The position numbers and the translations under genes were made by a program. Positions 53,101 through 62,559 of a stretch of 64,000 nt of DNA are shown here, one piece after another. Source of the stretch: Marthasterias glacialis (taxonomy: Eukaryota; Echinodermata; Asteroidea; Forcipulatida; Asteriidae). The notes beneath the pieces are model-generated. The model made no database searches. It worked only from the letters and a program-made list of their open reading frames with translations, and was not told where the DNA came from. Within the stretch, counting starts at the first letter, position 1. The number at the start of each line of letters is the position of its first letter. The stretch is from NCBI GenBank assembly GCA_911728455.2, contig OU452228.1, forward strand, positions 8,110,129 through 8,174,128, written 5' to 3'.

Positions 53101-53332
53101 CCGTTTCTTCATTTTAAACTTACACTTTCTGTGGAGCAACAAGGAGGTATATCATTTGCCACAAAGCAAACTCAAAGTCCATCTGTCGAAACATCAGAAT
53201 TCTCCGCATGAATTTGCGGCGTTTTGCCTGCGCTGTATGTCTGCTGTCAAGCATGGGGTTGGGGCTGGTGGGTCGTGACCCATTGGGACTTGTCGGGGGC
53301 GAGCTTTTGGAAATGATGACAGATGACAACAT
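50107..53332 (-). CDS. UNC50: UNC50 homolog, Golgi/ER multi-pass membrane protein
   Basis: Seven coding exons on the minus strand: 53332-53124, 52604-52579, 52306-52241, 51697-51577, 51138-50999, 50875-50774 and 50246-50107 (TAA at 50109-50107). They join in frame to 267 aa (human about 259) with GT-AG introns throughout. The N-terminal 40 residues are polar; then FRQMDFEFALWQMIYLLVAP, a motif diagnostic of the family, followed by the QWARDDPAFLVLLS loop. Hydrophobic helices follow in exons 4-7 around GFFKFLLWVVFVDCIGVG, LNAFFPVLIILHVVQLILY, IGNTLWLIAITYYIYVTFLG and VVLLYPPSLVLLGMFAISL. The DVEWGFAFDVHLNAF signature is intact and the tail is FYQYRVY. Family knowledge: UNC50/GMH1 proteins reside in Golgi/ER membranes and are needed for trafficking and assembly of nicotinic acetylcholine receptors in nematodes. 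Start choice: first ATG in an exon whose upstream part has in-frame stops. The gene is divergent from COA5 and convergent with SCOC. Confidence 0.97.
51820..52045. repeat. older dispersed repeat, most complete copy
   Basis: Begins TTTAACCCTCCTACTTTCTG and ends ACCAAGAGGGTTAA, suggesting short inverted ends. Partial copies lie at 30745-30809 joined to 36026-36180, and at 36950-37100. It sits in UNC50 intron 3. Confidence 0.7.
52579..52604 (-). CDS. UNC50: 26-nt microexon of UNC50
   Basis: This exon carries one base, eight codons (YRNFQYRK) and one base between cttcatttcag and gtaagt. It is needed to join CAG-AAA-GT upstream and AA-ACT-AAG downstream, and the product matches the human segment VYRNFHYRKQTK. 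Its identity is therefore certain despite its size; gene finders often miss exons this short. Confidence 0.93.
52745..52915 (-). mobile_element. tRNA-derived SINE fragment in UNC50 intron
   Basis: The minus strand has an excellent A box (TGGCTGAGCGATCTAG), a B-box-like GCGTTCGAGTC, and the TGTCCTTGAGCAAGACACTTA block shared with 62560. The 3' body is missing. It lies in the intron between the first and second UNC50 coding exons. Confidence 0.82.
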
Positions 53333-54266
53333 CTTTTAGTGTATTTCTTGATTAACTGACTCAGATCTGCAAAGAATAATAAATGGCTTTACTGAAACAA
53401 GTTATGGTACAACATGTTTACTGATGTTAAATAATAACATAGTCAAAGGTTGACTTGTCAGCAGAGACGATTTATTTTTGTTACAAAGATATTTTCATTG
53501 GGGATAGCCCTCTGATTCACTCATGATCAGATGGTTACAATCATTGCTAGTAAAGGTTGAGTTTGCCCTACCAAAGTACCAGAGTTGGTGAAATTTGTTC
53601 ATGGATTATGGATATTTTGCCATAGTCAGAATGTTGCAATGAGCATGGTCAGATATACCATACTACTTGTAGTTTTACTGCTCATGTGTGTGTGTGTGAG
53701 GTTAATATGATCATAATATAAAGCGCATTGAAACATTATTGTAAAATGCAATATAACTAAGAACTAGGGAGTAGGGATTATTATTATTATCATACATTTA
53801 ACACTTAAAATTTAAATGTTTGACGAGGTGATAGTTTAAATTATGAAAAGGGACACAATCATGTTACTGACAATCTAAAATCTGAATCTGAATCACAGTT
53901 GGCACATCCATCAGGAAACATCACACCAACTTGTTGAATGTTGGTTAGTTATGGCAGTGGAGCAGGGTCGTGTATTATAAACAGAAACAAAAAACAGAAG
54001 AAAAACACATTTTGGGAACAGAGAACAGGCTACTTTTTACTGGAGAGTTTTTGTCAACAAAACAAATAAAAAATAATAAAATATCAATAAAATCTTCTAA
54101 AAACAGTCTTCTTTTTATTTAGAATTAAATATTAACATTGGTTGAGATAATTGTCATTAACTTCATCCCATTCTCCATTGGCGTTTCCTCTGGCCCTGCA
54201 CTAGTACTTATCACGAAATAGGTGCAATGCGATACCAATGGAATATAGAGTAACGCAAAACTCACC
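53333..54266 (-). other. UNC50: probable 5' UTR intron of UNC50 and acceptor/donor pair
   Basis: On the minus strand an acceptor (ttctttgcag) precedes 53366, 34 bases before the UNC50 ATG, so a non-coding exon must lie upstream. A strong donor (TTTG|GTGAGT) sits right after 54266. Splicing 54266 to 53366 places an upstream ATG at 54322 in a 20-codon ORF that stops in the second exon, consistent with a leader rather than a longer protein. The transcription start would lie between 54266 and about 54650. The intron shows no gene; AT-rich sequence with a (GT)n patch near 53685-53698. Confidence 0.5.
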
Positions 54267-54798
54267 AAACTACCGCCAAAATAGTCTCCTTTTATCTGTG
54301 TCTTCACTTGAAAGGAATGCAATTCAAGTCAGCTGTGGTACATGTATACGCCTACACTTCTAGACAGTTTACATATTGTTTTTGAAGAATCATATTTTGG
54401 GGTAAAAAATGTCCCGATTTGGGTTATTATGATAGGTGTAGTTCGTGTGTACGTATTTCTCGTGTACGTGTAGTTCGAACTTTTTGCCCGTGGACTCAAC
54501 CTCGTCCGCTAAATGTAAATTTCAATATCCGCATTAGATCTTAAAATGTCTAAAACTAACATTTAGTATCAAACTTATTATTGTAACGTTTATTTTATAT
54601 ATTTTATTATAATTAAGTGAATTATTGTATAAAATTATGTAAATAATCCACTGTAATAAAATAACATTAAGATTTCAAGATGGCCGCGCCCTGGGATAGA
54701 CGGTGACAAACAGCGCAGTACATATGTGCACAGTTATGTGTTGATTAGAAATTTTCCTTTTTTTTTTAGTGAAACGCGCAAGTGATTTTCATCAAAAA
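54267..54798. promoter_or_regulatory. bidirectional UNC50/COA5 promoter with YY1/TISU-like element
   Basis: The interval separates the inferred first exon of UNC50 (minus) from the COA5 start codon (plus). CAAGATGGCCGC at 54676-54687 matches the YY1 initiator and resembles the TISU consensus. Its ATG opens only an eight-codon ORF (MAAPWDRR), so it is more likely a transcription initiator. It lies 119 bases before the COA5 ATG, a normal housekeeping leader length. Human UNC50 and COA5 are also divergent neighbours. Confidence 0.6.
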
Positions 54799-56393
54799 AT
54801 GCCGAAATACTTTGAAGATAAGGAAGAGTCGAAAAGACCTTGCGCTGGTGTTCGAGAGGACCTCAAGGCTTGTCTTCTGGAGAGTGATTGCGTCAGAATT
54901 GTAAGTCTCCGGCTTAAGTAACTCTGCTTACTTAAAGTTAAAAAGTTTAATAATTAATGATTAATTTATAAGTTAAAAAAATAATTAATAATACTTATAA
55001 CTTGCCTGTATAACGATATTTACCTATTCCTTTTCCAGTAACAACTGTGGCGCTGTGCCTGTAGCTGTACTTTTGTTTTTGTTTTGTTTTTGTTTTTTTC
55101 AATTTTGATTAAAAAAGGGGTGGAATTACAGTGCCCCACACTGGGTCCATGTTTCTTTCTCCATGTGACAATGTATGATTGATAGGTCTAGCCTACCCTA
55201 CAATAATATTATAATCAAATAGCATAGATACTTCTATCTAAATTCTACGTTGTAAATTATTCATTTGAAGCTTAAATTTAAAAGTTGCTCATCAGATCCA
55301 TGACTTGAACATGGTCTTTGCTTTCAGTCCAGTTAGTCATTCCCATTTTAGATCCTTTAACAAAAAAATAATATAAAATAGACCCAGTAATTGGGGCGCT
55401 GTACTCCTTTTTTAAAGATTTTGACATTATCGATCGTACTAGCACCCCAGGGAGACCTTGGAGAAGATTAACTACGTTTTGCTACGATTTTCCGCACAAA
55501 ATTGCCCAAAATGACAACAAAGACATGACAACATAGCTGGGAAATTGCCTACTGGCATCTCAAGATATCAAAGATGAAATGATAGGCATTTAATTGTACT
55601 CAAGATCATTTCCTGTCCTCCAAATCGATGTTTTGGGGGGACTAAAACCTTGCAGCATATCACGGTTCAGGAGTGATTTTCGCACTTGCGTCTTATCATT
55701 GACTGTTTTTTTACATTTCAAAAGACATGTAAACACTCCGCGGATAGCCTGTTCGCTGATGCCCTGAGTTACATATTGTTTTACGCAGTCAGCGCAGGAT
55801 TCCAGCTGTGCTAAGAACCAATCGCTGATTTGTGAATCATCTCCAAGGTCTCCCTGGGGCGCTAGTTGTAGTACGACCGATAATGTCAAATCTTTACAAA
55901 AAAGGAGTACAGCGCCCCAGTTACTGGGTCTAATTATATAATAAAAAGTGTTAAAATACACTATTTTAAAAACAGAAGTAGTTCCGATAAAATTACAGTT
56001 AGACTTGAAATTAGCCCCTTACAGACTGTACAAAGCCTTGGCTCAAACATGTCTCTAATGTGGATATTGTTGTCAGGGGTCGATTTATATTTTGAGTAAA
56101 AAAAAAACATTTTCAAAACGTTTTATTGTGTTTATACAGGATAAGAAAACACCCAAAGAGTGTCTACAAAAAGGAGAAAAAGTTGACAACCACTGCCGGG
56201 CACTTCAGGTGTCTTTCTTTGAATGCAAACGGTCTCTGGTGAGTAGCACATCTTTTCATTTGACTAATTTCTTTCAATACTTAAAATAGAGACAACGAAA
56301 GTACACATTTCTTGTTCTGTGTTTTAAACAGCCCTCAATTTTGTTTTTCAGTTGGACACAAGGACGAGGTTTAGAGGAAGGAAAGGTTACTGA
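54799..56393 (+). CDS. COA5: COA5 (PET191), cytochrome c oxidase assembly factor
   Basis: Exons 54799-54900, 56140-56238 and 56352-56393 (TGA 56391-56393) join in phase 0 to 80 aa; human COA5 has 74. The first exon reads MPKYFEDKEESKRPCAGVRE and contains C15 and C25 in a CX9C pair, then C31. The second has C42 and the pair C53/C63 (HCRALQVSFFECKRS). The third is LDTRTRFRGRKGY, almost identical to the vertebrate C-terminus. A short insertion (EKVDNH) between C42 and C53 accounts for the extra length. Family knowledge: the twin CX9C hairpin is oxidised by MIA40 in the mitochondrial intermembrane space, and the protein is needed for complex IV assembly. The ATG is the first in the leader after the YY1-linked tiny ORF. 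Identification is certain. Confidence 0.97.
55380..55931. mobile_element. 552-bp MITE with ~80-bp inverted repeats in COA5 intron 1
   Basis: The left end begins AGACCCAGTAATTGGGGCGC and the right end is its near-perfect complement (TGGGGCGC...TTACTGGGTCT on the plus strand). Pairing continues through TGTACTCCTTTTTT, GACATTATCG and CCCCAGGGAGACCTTGGAGA, about 80 bases with small gaps. AAT occurs just outside each end and may be a target duplication. A 123-codon minus-strand frame (55961-55590) starts outside and reads across the right arm. Its middle (AQLESCADCVKQYVTQGIS and beyond) looks protein-like but I do not recognise it. Superfamily unknown. Confidence 0.85.
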
Positions 56394-56960
56394 ACGATCA
56401 ACAGCTGTTTGCAAGATGTTTGAATTGACTTTTGGACAATAATTCTACCAACTGTGGCAAAGCATCAAGGTGTCGTGTGGCCAACCAGAAGAGACCACTG
56501 AGTGGTGTCGATTGGGAGAGAGTACATGTAGATACAGTGTGTTGATATTGGTCAACCTATGGTTGACTGGGACCAATTTGCTCTTCTGAATCCATCATCA
56601 CAGCTCATGTGGAGTGCACTCAGAAGATCCAGTCAGTTTGGCAATGTGTCCAGATTGTCATGACATGTTAGCGACAAGAGTACTTCAAAACTTTATTTGT
56701 ACAAATCAAAAGTTGTTTTTTCTTTAAAAAATATCACTGAATTATTTGATTATGCAAGGCTGTCCTGATAGCCAACTTCTGTTAAGTATGTTTTGTATTA
56801 TTAATTTTCTTGTGAGGGGGAGGAATGTACATTGAATACATTTGTATATTTTCCAAAATGCCTAAACTGTATTGCAAAGTTTACCTTGCAGACTTGTGCT
56901 ATCCCTTTTTAATTTTTTTAATTTAATTTTATTTAAATAAAGAGTTCAACAAATAGGCAC
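56394..56960 (+). other. COA5: COA5 3' UTR with AATAAA at 56936-56941
   Basis: The stretch after the COA5 stop has no ORF of note and ends with a T-rich block and AATAAA (56936-56941) followed by GAGTTC. This is the best candidate cleavage signal and gives a roughly 570-base 3' UTR. Confidence 0.55.
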
Positions 56961-57129
56961 CAAGTATGCGGTACTTTTTGCCATTCATCAGGTGTGTAGG
57001 ATTCCTTGTTGGTCAGTTATGTGTCAGTTAAAGAGAAGTTTATGAGAAGTGGCATGTGAGTGAGTCTGCTTAAGACATGATAACTCATATTCAGGTCTTT
57101 AACTGCTTGCATATTTCGTCTTACTTTAA

Positions 57130-57523
57130 AGGGACGCGTTGCCTTCAAATGTTCCTAAACTTTTGCTGTTTGGAATTGCTCCTTATCCCTCTTAAGAGTT
57201 GTTCATGCAATAAAACACCCTACATTGGGTCGTAATTAGTAAGTAGTGATTTAAAAAACATAAATTTGCCTCTCAGCAATACAACTGCGGAACCACACTC
57301 TACATGGAAACATACGGTCCGCCATTTTGTGGAGTCAAACATTTGGTTCTACAAAATGGCGGACCGTGTTCTGTCACGAAATGAAACAAAAACCACACAA
57401 TTTTAAAGGGATACTTATGTGAATCATGTTATTATACTTTTAAAATATCTTTCCAACCATATTCATTTCATAATAAATGCTTGTTATGGCCCTAAAGCGC
57501 CCAATCCGAAGGAACGTGTCCCT
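57130..57523. mobile_element. ~394-bp MITE, AGGGAC ends, TTAA flanks
   Basis: The left end AGGGACGCGTTGCCTTC and right end GAAGGAACGTGTCCCT are imperfect inverted repeats, each abutting TTAA (57126-57129 and 57524-57527). An internal hairpin pairs CGGTCCGCCATTTTGT (57318-57334) with ACAAAATGGCGGACCG (57352-57367). No ORF. It lies downstream of COA5. Confidence 0.83.
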
Positions 57524-58224
57524 TTAAAAATTCATTTATACCTGGCTGAGACATGAAAGTTTCAAACTCAAAAGAAAAGCTCCTACATCGTTGTTAAACG
57601 AAATTTCTGAAAATTCTGGATCAGAAATTGAACTGCATTGTAGATGAAATTCTTGAATAAGTCCATAATAAATGAAATGTAATGAAGGCAATAAACCTGT
57701 TTCTGTATGTTCTATTTTCTACATCACAACGTCGTTGTATATCTACCATTTTCAAATAAAACCAAAGATGAGAAACAATCGTATTCGACACCAGCAAGCA
57801 GCCCTACGTGAAGCACGTGAATTTGTGAAGATCATTTTTTTATAAGGCAAATTAAAACATGTAAATATATTATGTCAGAAGGGAATTGATTGTTTTTTGG
57901 TATTTAGAGTGGCTGGAAGAGCGCCCGCTGTTGGTCAGTAAGAGGCATGATTGGGTTTTTCAAAATCAACTCTGAGCAATGAGGACTGTACTGTAAAGCA
58001 GTAACAATGTGATAGTTGAATCGTATACTAAAAACCCATGAACTAAAATCCATCATTGTACATTTTATGTCATTCAAGTTGACTGAGAGATTGAAGATTA
58101 TCTTGCTCGTTATTAAAATAAAACGATAATTATAATAACAACAATAACAGATGTAGATTGAATTGATTAGCGGTGTAAATAATTTTGAACCATTTCAAAA
58201 CTCATATTTTTTCAGGGTTGGATG

Positions 58225-58465
58225 TGCAGTGTATGGTCAATAATTATTGGAATGGGTGATAAGATATTGGCCTTTTGATACAGCTATTATTTAGATTTGC
58301 GATACAGCTGCGGTTCCCTGAATGACGTCACCGTGGTGATTGTCAAATTTGTTAACTTCTTCGGAACGTGTATGGTCAAGGATTGGAGTGGGTGGTGAAG
58401 GCCTGGCATTTGTGATACATTGGTATAATGATTTTCGATACAACTGCGACTTCCATCCGCCCCTC
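58225..58465 (+). repeat. two-copy imperfect tandem duplication
   Basis: GTGTATGGTCAATAATTATTGG...GATACAGCTGCGGTTCC (about 58230-58317) is repeated as GTGTATGGTCAAGGATTGGAG...GATACAACTGCGACTTCC (about 58366-58456). Confidence 0.65.
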
Positions 58466-59918
58466 CCTAAAGAGGACGAAGTTCGGTGAACTTTTCAGTT
58501 CAATTTTATTCGGATCGTTGGTGGCGCGACTGCTACCAGCCTGGTACCACTAATCCCTATTAATACTGTACAATAGAGATCAGTGCCTGGTACGGACTGT
58601 CACCATTGTGAAAAAGTAAACAAAGTTGAAACCGATCGAAAAGGCCACCAATGCATTAATTAGTCTTGAAATGGGTCATAGAATCTAGATGTGTTTTTTT
58701 GTTGTTGTTTTGTTTTTGTTTTTTTACATCACTACTTCGTCATATGGCAAGATTCCACCTCTTTCATCCAGAATTCAAAACATAATAACCAGATCAAAAC
58801 AATACTAAAATGCCACCCAAAGATCCGTGATACTTGATGTAAACTCAGTCGTTTGTCATCCTGTAACATTTATAATTCAAGCATTCCCTGTTGGTTCGTT
58901 TTTGATCATACAAAAACGACAGTCCTTTCTCGGCGGTGTGATGAAGTACACAATAATATACAATAAACACTTCCACTCTAAAAGAGCTAGCAAGTCTTAT
59001 GGAACTCTACCTTTCCTCAGAAATAGTGCTTTCGGTTTGAAAATCATCAAGACTCAGAATTCATGAAGCGGTTTTTTTTTCCTGACAGAAGTTGAACACT
59101 ATGTGTTTACACAATGTACACAATAGTACAAACTCATTTTGTAGATCCGGTGTGGACGGAGGTTCTGTCCCCCGAAGATTCTGTCTCCCATACGGCGAAT
59201 TGTGTGGAGGATTTTGTGTGACAACGCCCTCTTTTGTTTTAACTTCATCAGCCCATGTTACCGTAAATGGGGAAATACATAACCGGTGGACAAAACACCC
59301 CTAGACACCGGTTTCTCTTTTAGTCTGTTTGGGGTTGTACTCTTATAGGCTTCCCACCTCTTGGGCAATCTCTCGGTCGGTGTGTTTGTAAAGTATGTGT
59401 ACCGAGGCTGTTCGTGGAAACGGGATGGTGACTTTGCGTTTCTGTAAACCCTTCTCATAGGCCCAGTGCTTATGTTTTACGTCATTGGTTAATGGGGCTT
59501 AAATTGTTCGAAAAACCCTGAGGGCATCTGTTTGTACGGGGTAATGTGTCATTGACTAACTTGGGTCACAAACTTTTAGGTTATTGGGCGTTGTATACAT
59601 GGTGTCATGCTCAGATTACAATAACCTGCTAAGCTTGCCAAAAATTTGCGTTTGCCTAACAATAAATTGTATGAACCAGTTCAAAATCAATATATGCATC
59701 ACGCTGGTTTTCACCTGGTAATCTGTTTGTACAAGCAGAACTCTTCATTGCTTAGCTATTTGTTATGTTCTTATGGGTGCACCAAACTAAAAAAAAAAAA
59801 AAAAAAAATCCAAGCTCAACTAATGCTAAATGCTAAAAATACAACCCCCCAAAAAATAAAATCATTATTTTAAAGTTTCCCAGCATCTGGAAATCAAATA
59901 AACAAAATTTGCTGACAA

Positions 59919-60152
59919 CTAAACTTCCTCCGTCTTTGAAATGTTTTGTTGGGTTAGCCGTTGAATTTTTGAGCTATCCTCATCAGAAAACACCCCTGAA
60001 CGAGTAAACCGGCCAGACTCTATCTTGGAATGAGCGCCAAATGCCTGTGCGCAAAATGGGGAAATTTTTCCCGGGGACTTTATGTACCCGAAGGGCACCA
60101 GGTTAAAAGGTAACACCCATGCACAGGTCAAGTATTGGACAACTTTTGACAA
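59919..60152 (-). other. unidentified 77-codon open frame
   Basis: An ATG-started minus-strand frame with ordinary composition (MSKVVQYLTCAWVLPFNLVP, later FTRSGVFSDEDSSKIQRLTQ). No splice pattern, family or partner was recognised. It may be a fragment of a mobile-element gene or noncoding. Confidence 0.2.
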
Positions 60153-60756
60153 TCCGTAAACGCCATGCCCTTCAAGTCTTTGAGTTACAGAAAAAGTTGT
60201 TGGTTTACAAATTTACTCATGAGCCCTGGCGCATGATTTTCTCACTGTTTAGTGTGGTGTACCATAACAGTTCATTGTGATTGGTTGTCAAGTTGTTTGG
60301 TTATCATAGCAACGCATGTTAGAGCAGGTAGCTTTTGACGTCATGTCTTGTGTTTGCTTCAACGAGGCTGTACCTCAAAGCTATAAAAAACACGAAATAT
60401 ATATTTTCATATTTTTTTTCATGAAAATAACTAGAATAAATATAAAAAAAATTGTTGCCCATAGGGAAAGAGAAAGCTCCTAAATAATCCAAACTGAAAG
60501 ACTGATAAACAGTAAACACTACATGAATGTCTAAGAGGGCGTGCCGAGGTAAAGACTGTTTGCTAAGCCGCTGGATGCATTCTCGGTCTACCTGCGTGTT
60601 TGCTCTTACTTTGAGACTTAGCCTAAAGGCAACATCGGATAACTCATTTCTCATTCTTGAGATGGCGCTTGAACCAAAATAGAAGAGCGTTACGTCATTT
60701 TTGTTTGAACTGTCTTATAGACAAATAATGTGACGCAGTTTAGGAAGGGAAAGCTG

Positions 60757-60843
60757 TTTAAAAGAAAGCGAGAGCGTCCATGCTTTGTCATTTGAGCAAC
60801 TCGTAGGATTTGGGATTGACAGCATCTGGAAAGTCCGAAAGAT
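60757..60843 (+). promoter_or_regulatory. putative TATA-like box and 5' non-coding exon of secreted repeat gene
   Basis: TTTAAAA (60757-60763) is followed about 25-30 bases later by a possible start and then a short exon ending AAAGAT before gtaagt at 60844. The next acceptor is at 61397-61399, directly before the secreted repeat protein. This is inferred from signals only. Confidence 0.4.
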
Positions 60844-61407
60844 GTAAGTTTTTTTTTCTGTCTCACGTTTTCACTGGTTTAATTTAATAAAGGTCAATAA
60901 TTGTGCCTTTTTAGCCTTAGCGAACTTTTTTTATGAACCGATTAAGTAGTAACTATTGAGAAAGTTTGCTAAAATTTTGATGTTCTTCTTTATCGAGTTT
61001 TCATCTCGCTGTGTCCCCTTTTTGTTTGGTAAAGAGTACCGGATGAAGTATGAAATAATAGAGCATGTTTACCTTCACATAACTGTAACAGTTTTGTGAA
61101 AGAGTTTTCCAAATGGCAACTACGGCATGCTTGTTGGTTGTAATGTTGAAAGTTTTTGGTTCGTTTGTTTGTTTTTCGTTTTTGCCCCTTTCGTTTTTTT
61201 TTTCGACTACATTGATTTTCAATGCAAGTACCAGCCCGTGCTTTAAAACTAAACCTAAAAAGGATTTGTTTACCAAAGAGATACAAATCTCCAAACCTCA
61301 CCAAATTTTGTAGAGAAAGCATGCAGCTTTCCTATTAGGGGGTCTATATAGATAGGTTAGCAGAGTTGTGATATTTTGTCATTTTCAATCGTATTGCAGT
61401 GATAACA

Positions 61408-61788
61408 ATGGGATTGTCAAGGAAGACACTGTTGGTGCTTGGCATCTGTTGCCTCGTCGGAATTGCACTATCTTGTCCCAATGATTGGAAACCCGAGCAC
61501 GGAGATGACGAAGACCGCCCAAGGCCAGGGGATGATGAAGACCGCCCACGTCCCGGGGATGACGACGAAGACCGCCCAAGGCCCGGAGTCACCGAGAGAC
61601 CAGGGGAAGGCATGAGCGATCGCCCTGACGATGGCCGTACACCACCAGTTGATCGCCCTGACGATGGCCGTACACCACCAGTTGATCGCCCTGACGATGG
61701 CCGGACCCCACCACCAGATGATCGACCAGTCGATGGTGGCGAAACCGAAGCACCCCGCCCCGATGAACCCCGCCCCGATGATTCTTAA
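61408..61788 (+). CDS. secreted acidic Asp/Pro/Arg-rich repeat protein, unknown function
   Basis: A 126-aa product. Residues 1-22 form a classic signal peptide: basic n-region (MGLSRK), hydrophobic core (TLLVLGICCLVGIAL), cleavage expected near ALS-CP. The mature part has one Cys (C23) and is low-complexity: three DDEDRPRPG units (about residues 33-60), a linker, three DRPDDGRTPPV units (71-102) and a DRPVDGGETEAPRPDEPRPD tail. An acceptor (attgcag at 61393-61399) lies 8 bases before the ATG, and a donor after 60843 (AAAGAT|GTAAGT) could end a 5' non-coding exon; a TTTAAAA box at 60757-60763 would be its TATA element. Two adjacent repeat units are identical over 33 bases of DNA. No family recognised; possibilities are a matrix or mucus protein or a peptide precursor, though no regular dibasic processing sites are seen. 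The signal peptide and promoter parts argue it is real. Confidence 0.65.
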   Translation: MGLSRKTLLVLGICCLVGIALSCPNDWKPEHGDDEDRPRPGDDEDRPRPGDDDEDRPRPGVTERPGEGMSDRPDDGRTPPVDRPDDGRTPPVDRPDDGRTPPPDDRPVDGGETEAPRPDEPRPDDS

Positions 61789-61867
61789 AAATCCAGCATG
61801 AACATGAAACGAGAACAGTCACCTTCTTCTTCAGTTTCCGCATTCTCCAGGCGCCTCATACACACTC

Positions 61868-61990
61868 AGAATATATCTCACTGACGCTGCAGAATGAAGC
61901 TACAGAATATCTCATTGAAGCTACAGAATATCTCACTGAAGCTACAGAATATCTTACTGCAGCTACAGAATCAAGTGGACATTCAACATA
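61868..61990 (+). repeat. 21-bp repeat (ACAGAATATCTCACTGAAGCT type) after the secreted gene
   Basis: About four units, each 21 bases, lie just after the stop at 61786-61788. The period is a multiple of three, and one frame is open from about 61790 to a TAA near 61992, reading TEYLIEA, TEYLTEA, TEYLTAA. This frame is shifted by two from the upstream CDS. It may be 3' UTR, or a former coding extension lost by frameshift. Confidence 0.75.
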
Positions 61991-62559
61991 ACGAACAAGC
62001 AGCTAGACTATCAAAGTCTCAGAATACGGTTTACATTCACGGGTAATTTGCGGGAGAACCCGCTGGGTTTCTTTAAAGAAAATACATGACCTTGTATGCT
62101 GTTCCTGCTCTGAAGGAGGGGTGCAATTAATGTTGGGAAAACTAAATGTAAATTTAGTGTAAACGCATTCAATATGAATTAAGACGATTAACCCTCTACT
62201 TAAAACTACATCTTTTAGAACAAGATACATTAATTGTTAAAATATATATTTTGGTAACCGTTCATTTGCAGTCCTATGGGTTCAATCTCAAGAACTGTTA
62301 TATTCAGTAGTATAACTTGAAAATGTGTGCGTCATGTTGCTATGATCTTGGAAAATATAATTAGAGCGTGCATGTTTTAAGAGATTTGAGATTGTCTGGT
62401 TCTTTTTGGATGTGCAATGGTTCTTTGAAGTCAAGACATTCTTCTTCTGCTGAGGAAAATCTGTATTAATTTTTATAGAAATGGTAAATTACACATTCTA
62501 TTGAACACTATTCGTTTGAGAAATGGGCTTGCGACCAGTGTTGAGAACTGTTCTTTTTG

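Larger units (their letters stand above)
57529..60756. other. no gene seen downstream of COA5
   Basis: Contains a two-copy duplication (58225-58465) and an unidentified frame (59919-60152). Other frames are short and motif-free. Confidence 0.5.

Noticed and set aside
61344-61843. Open frames antisense to the secreted repeat gene (three, up to 91 codons)
   Set aside because: They mirror the codon-repetitive sense strand; no signal peptide, splice sites or independent motif.
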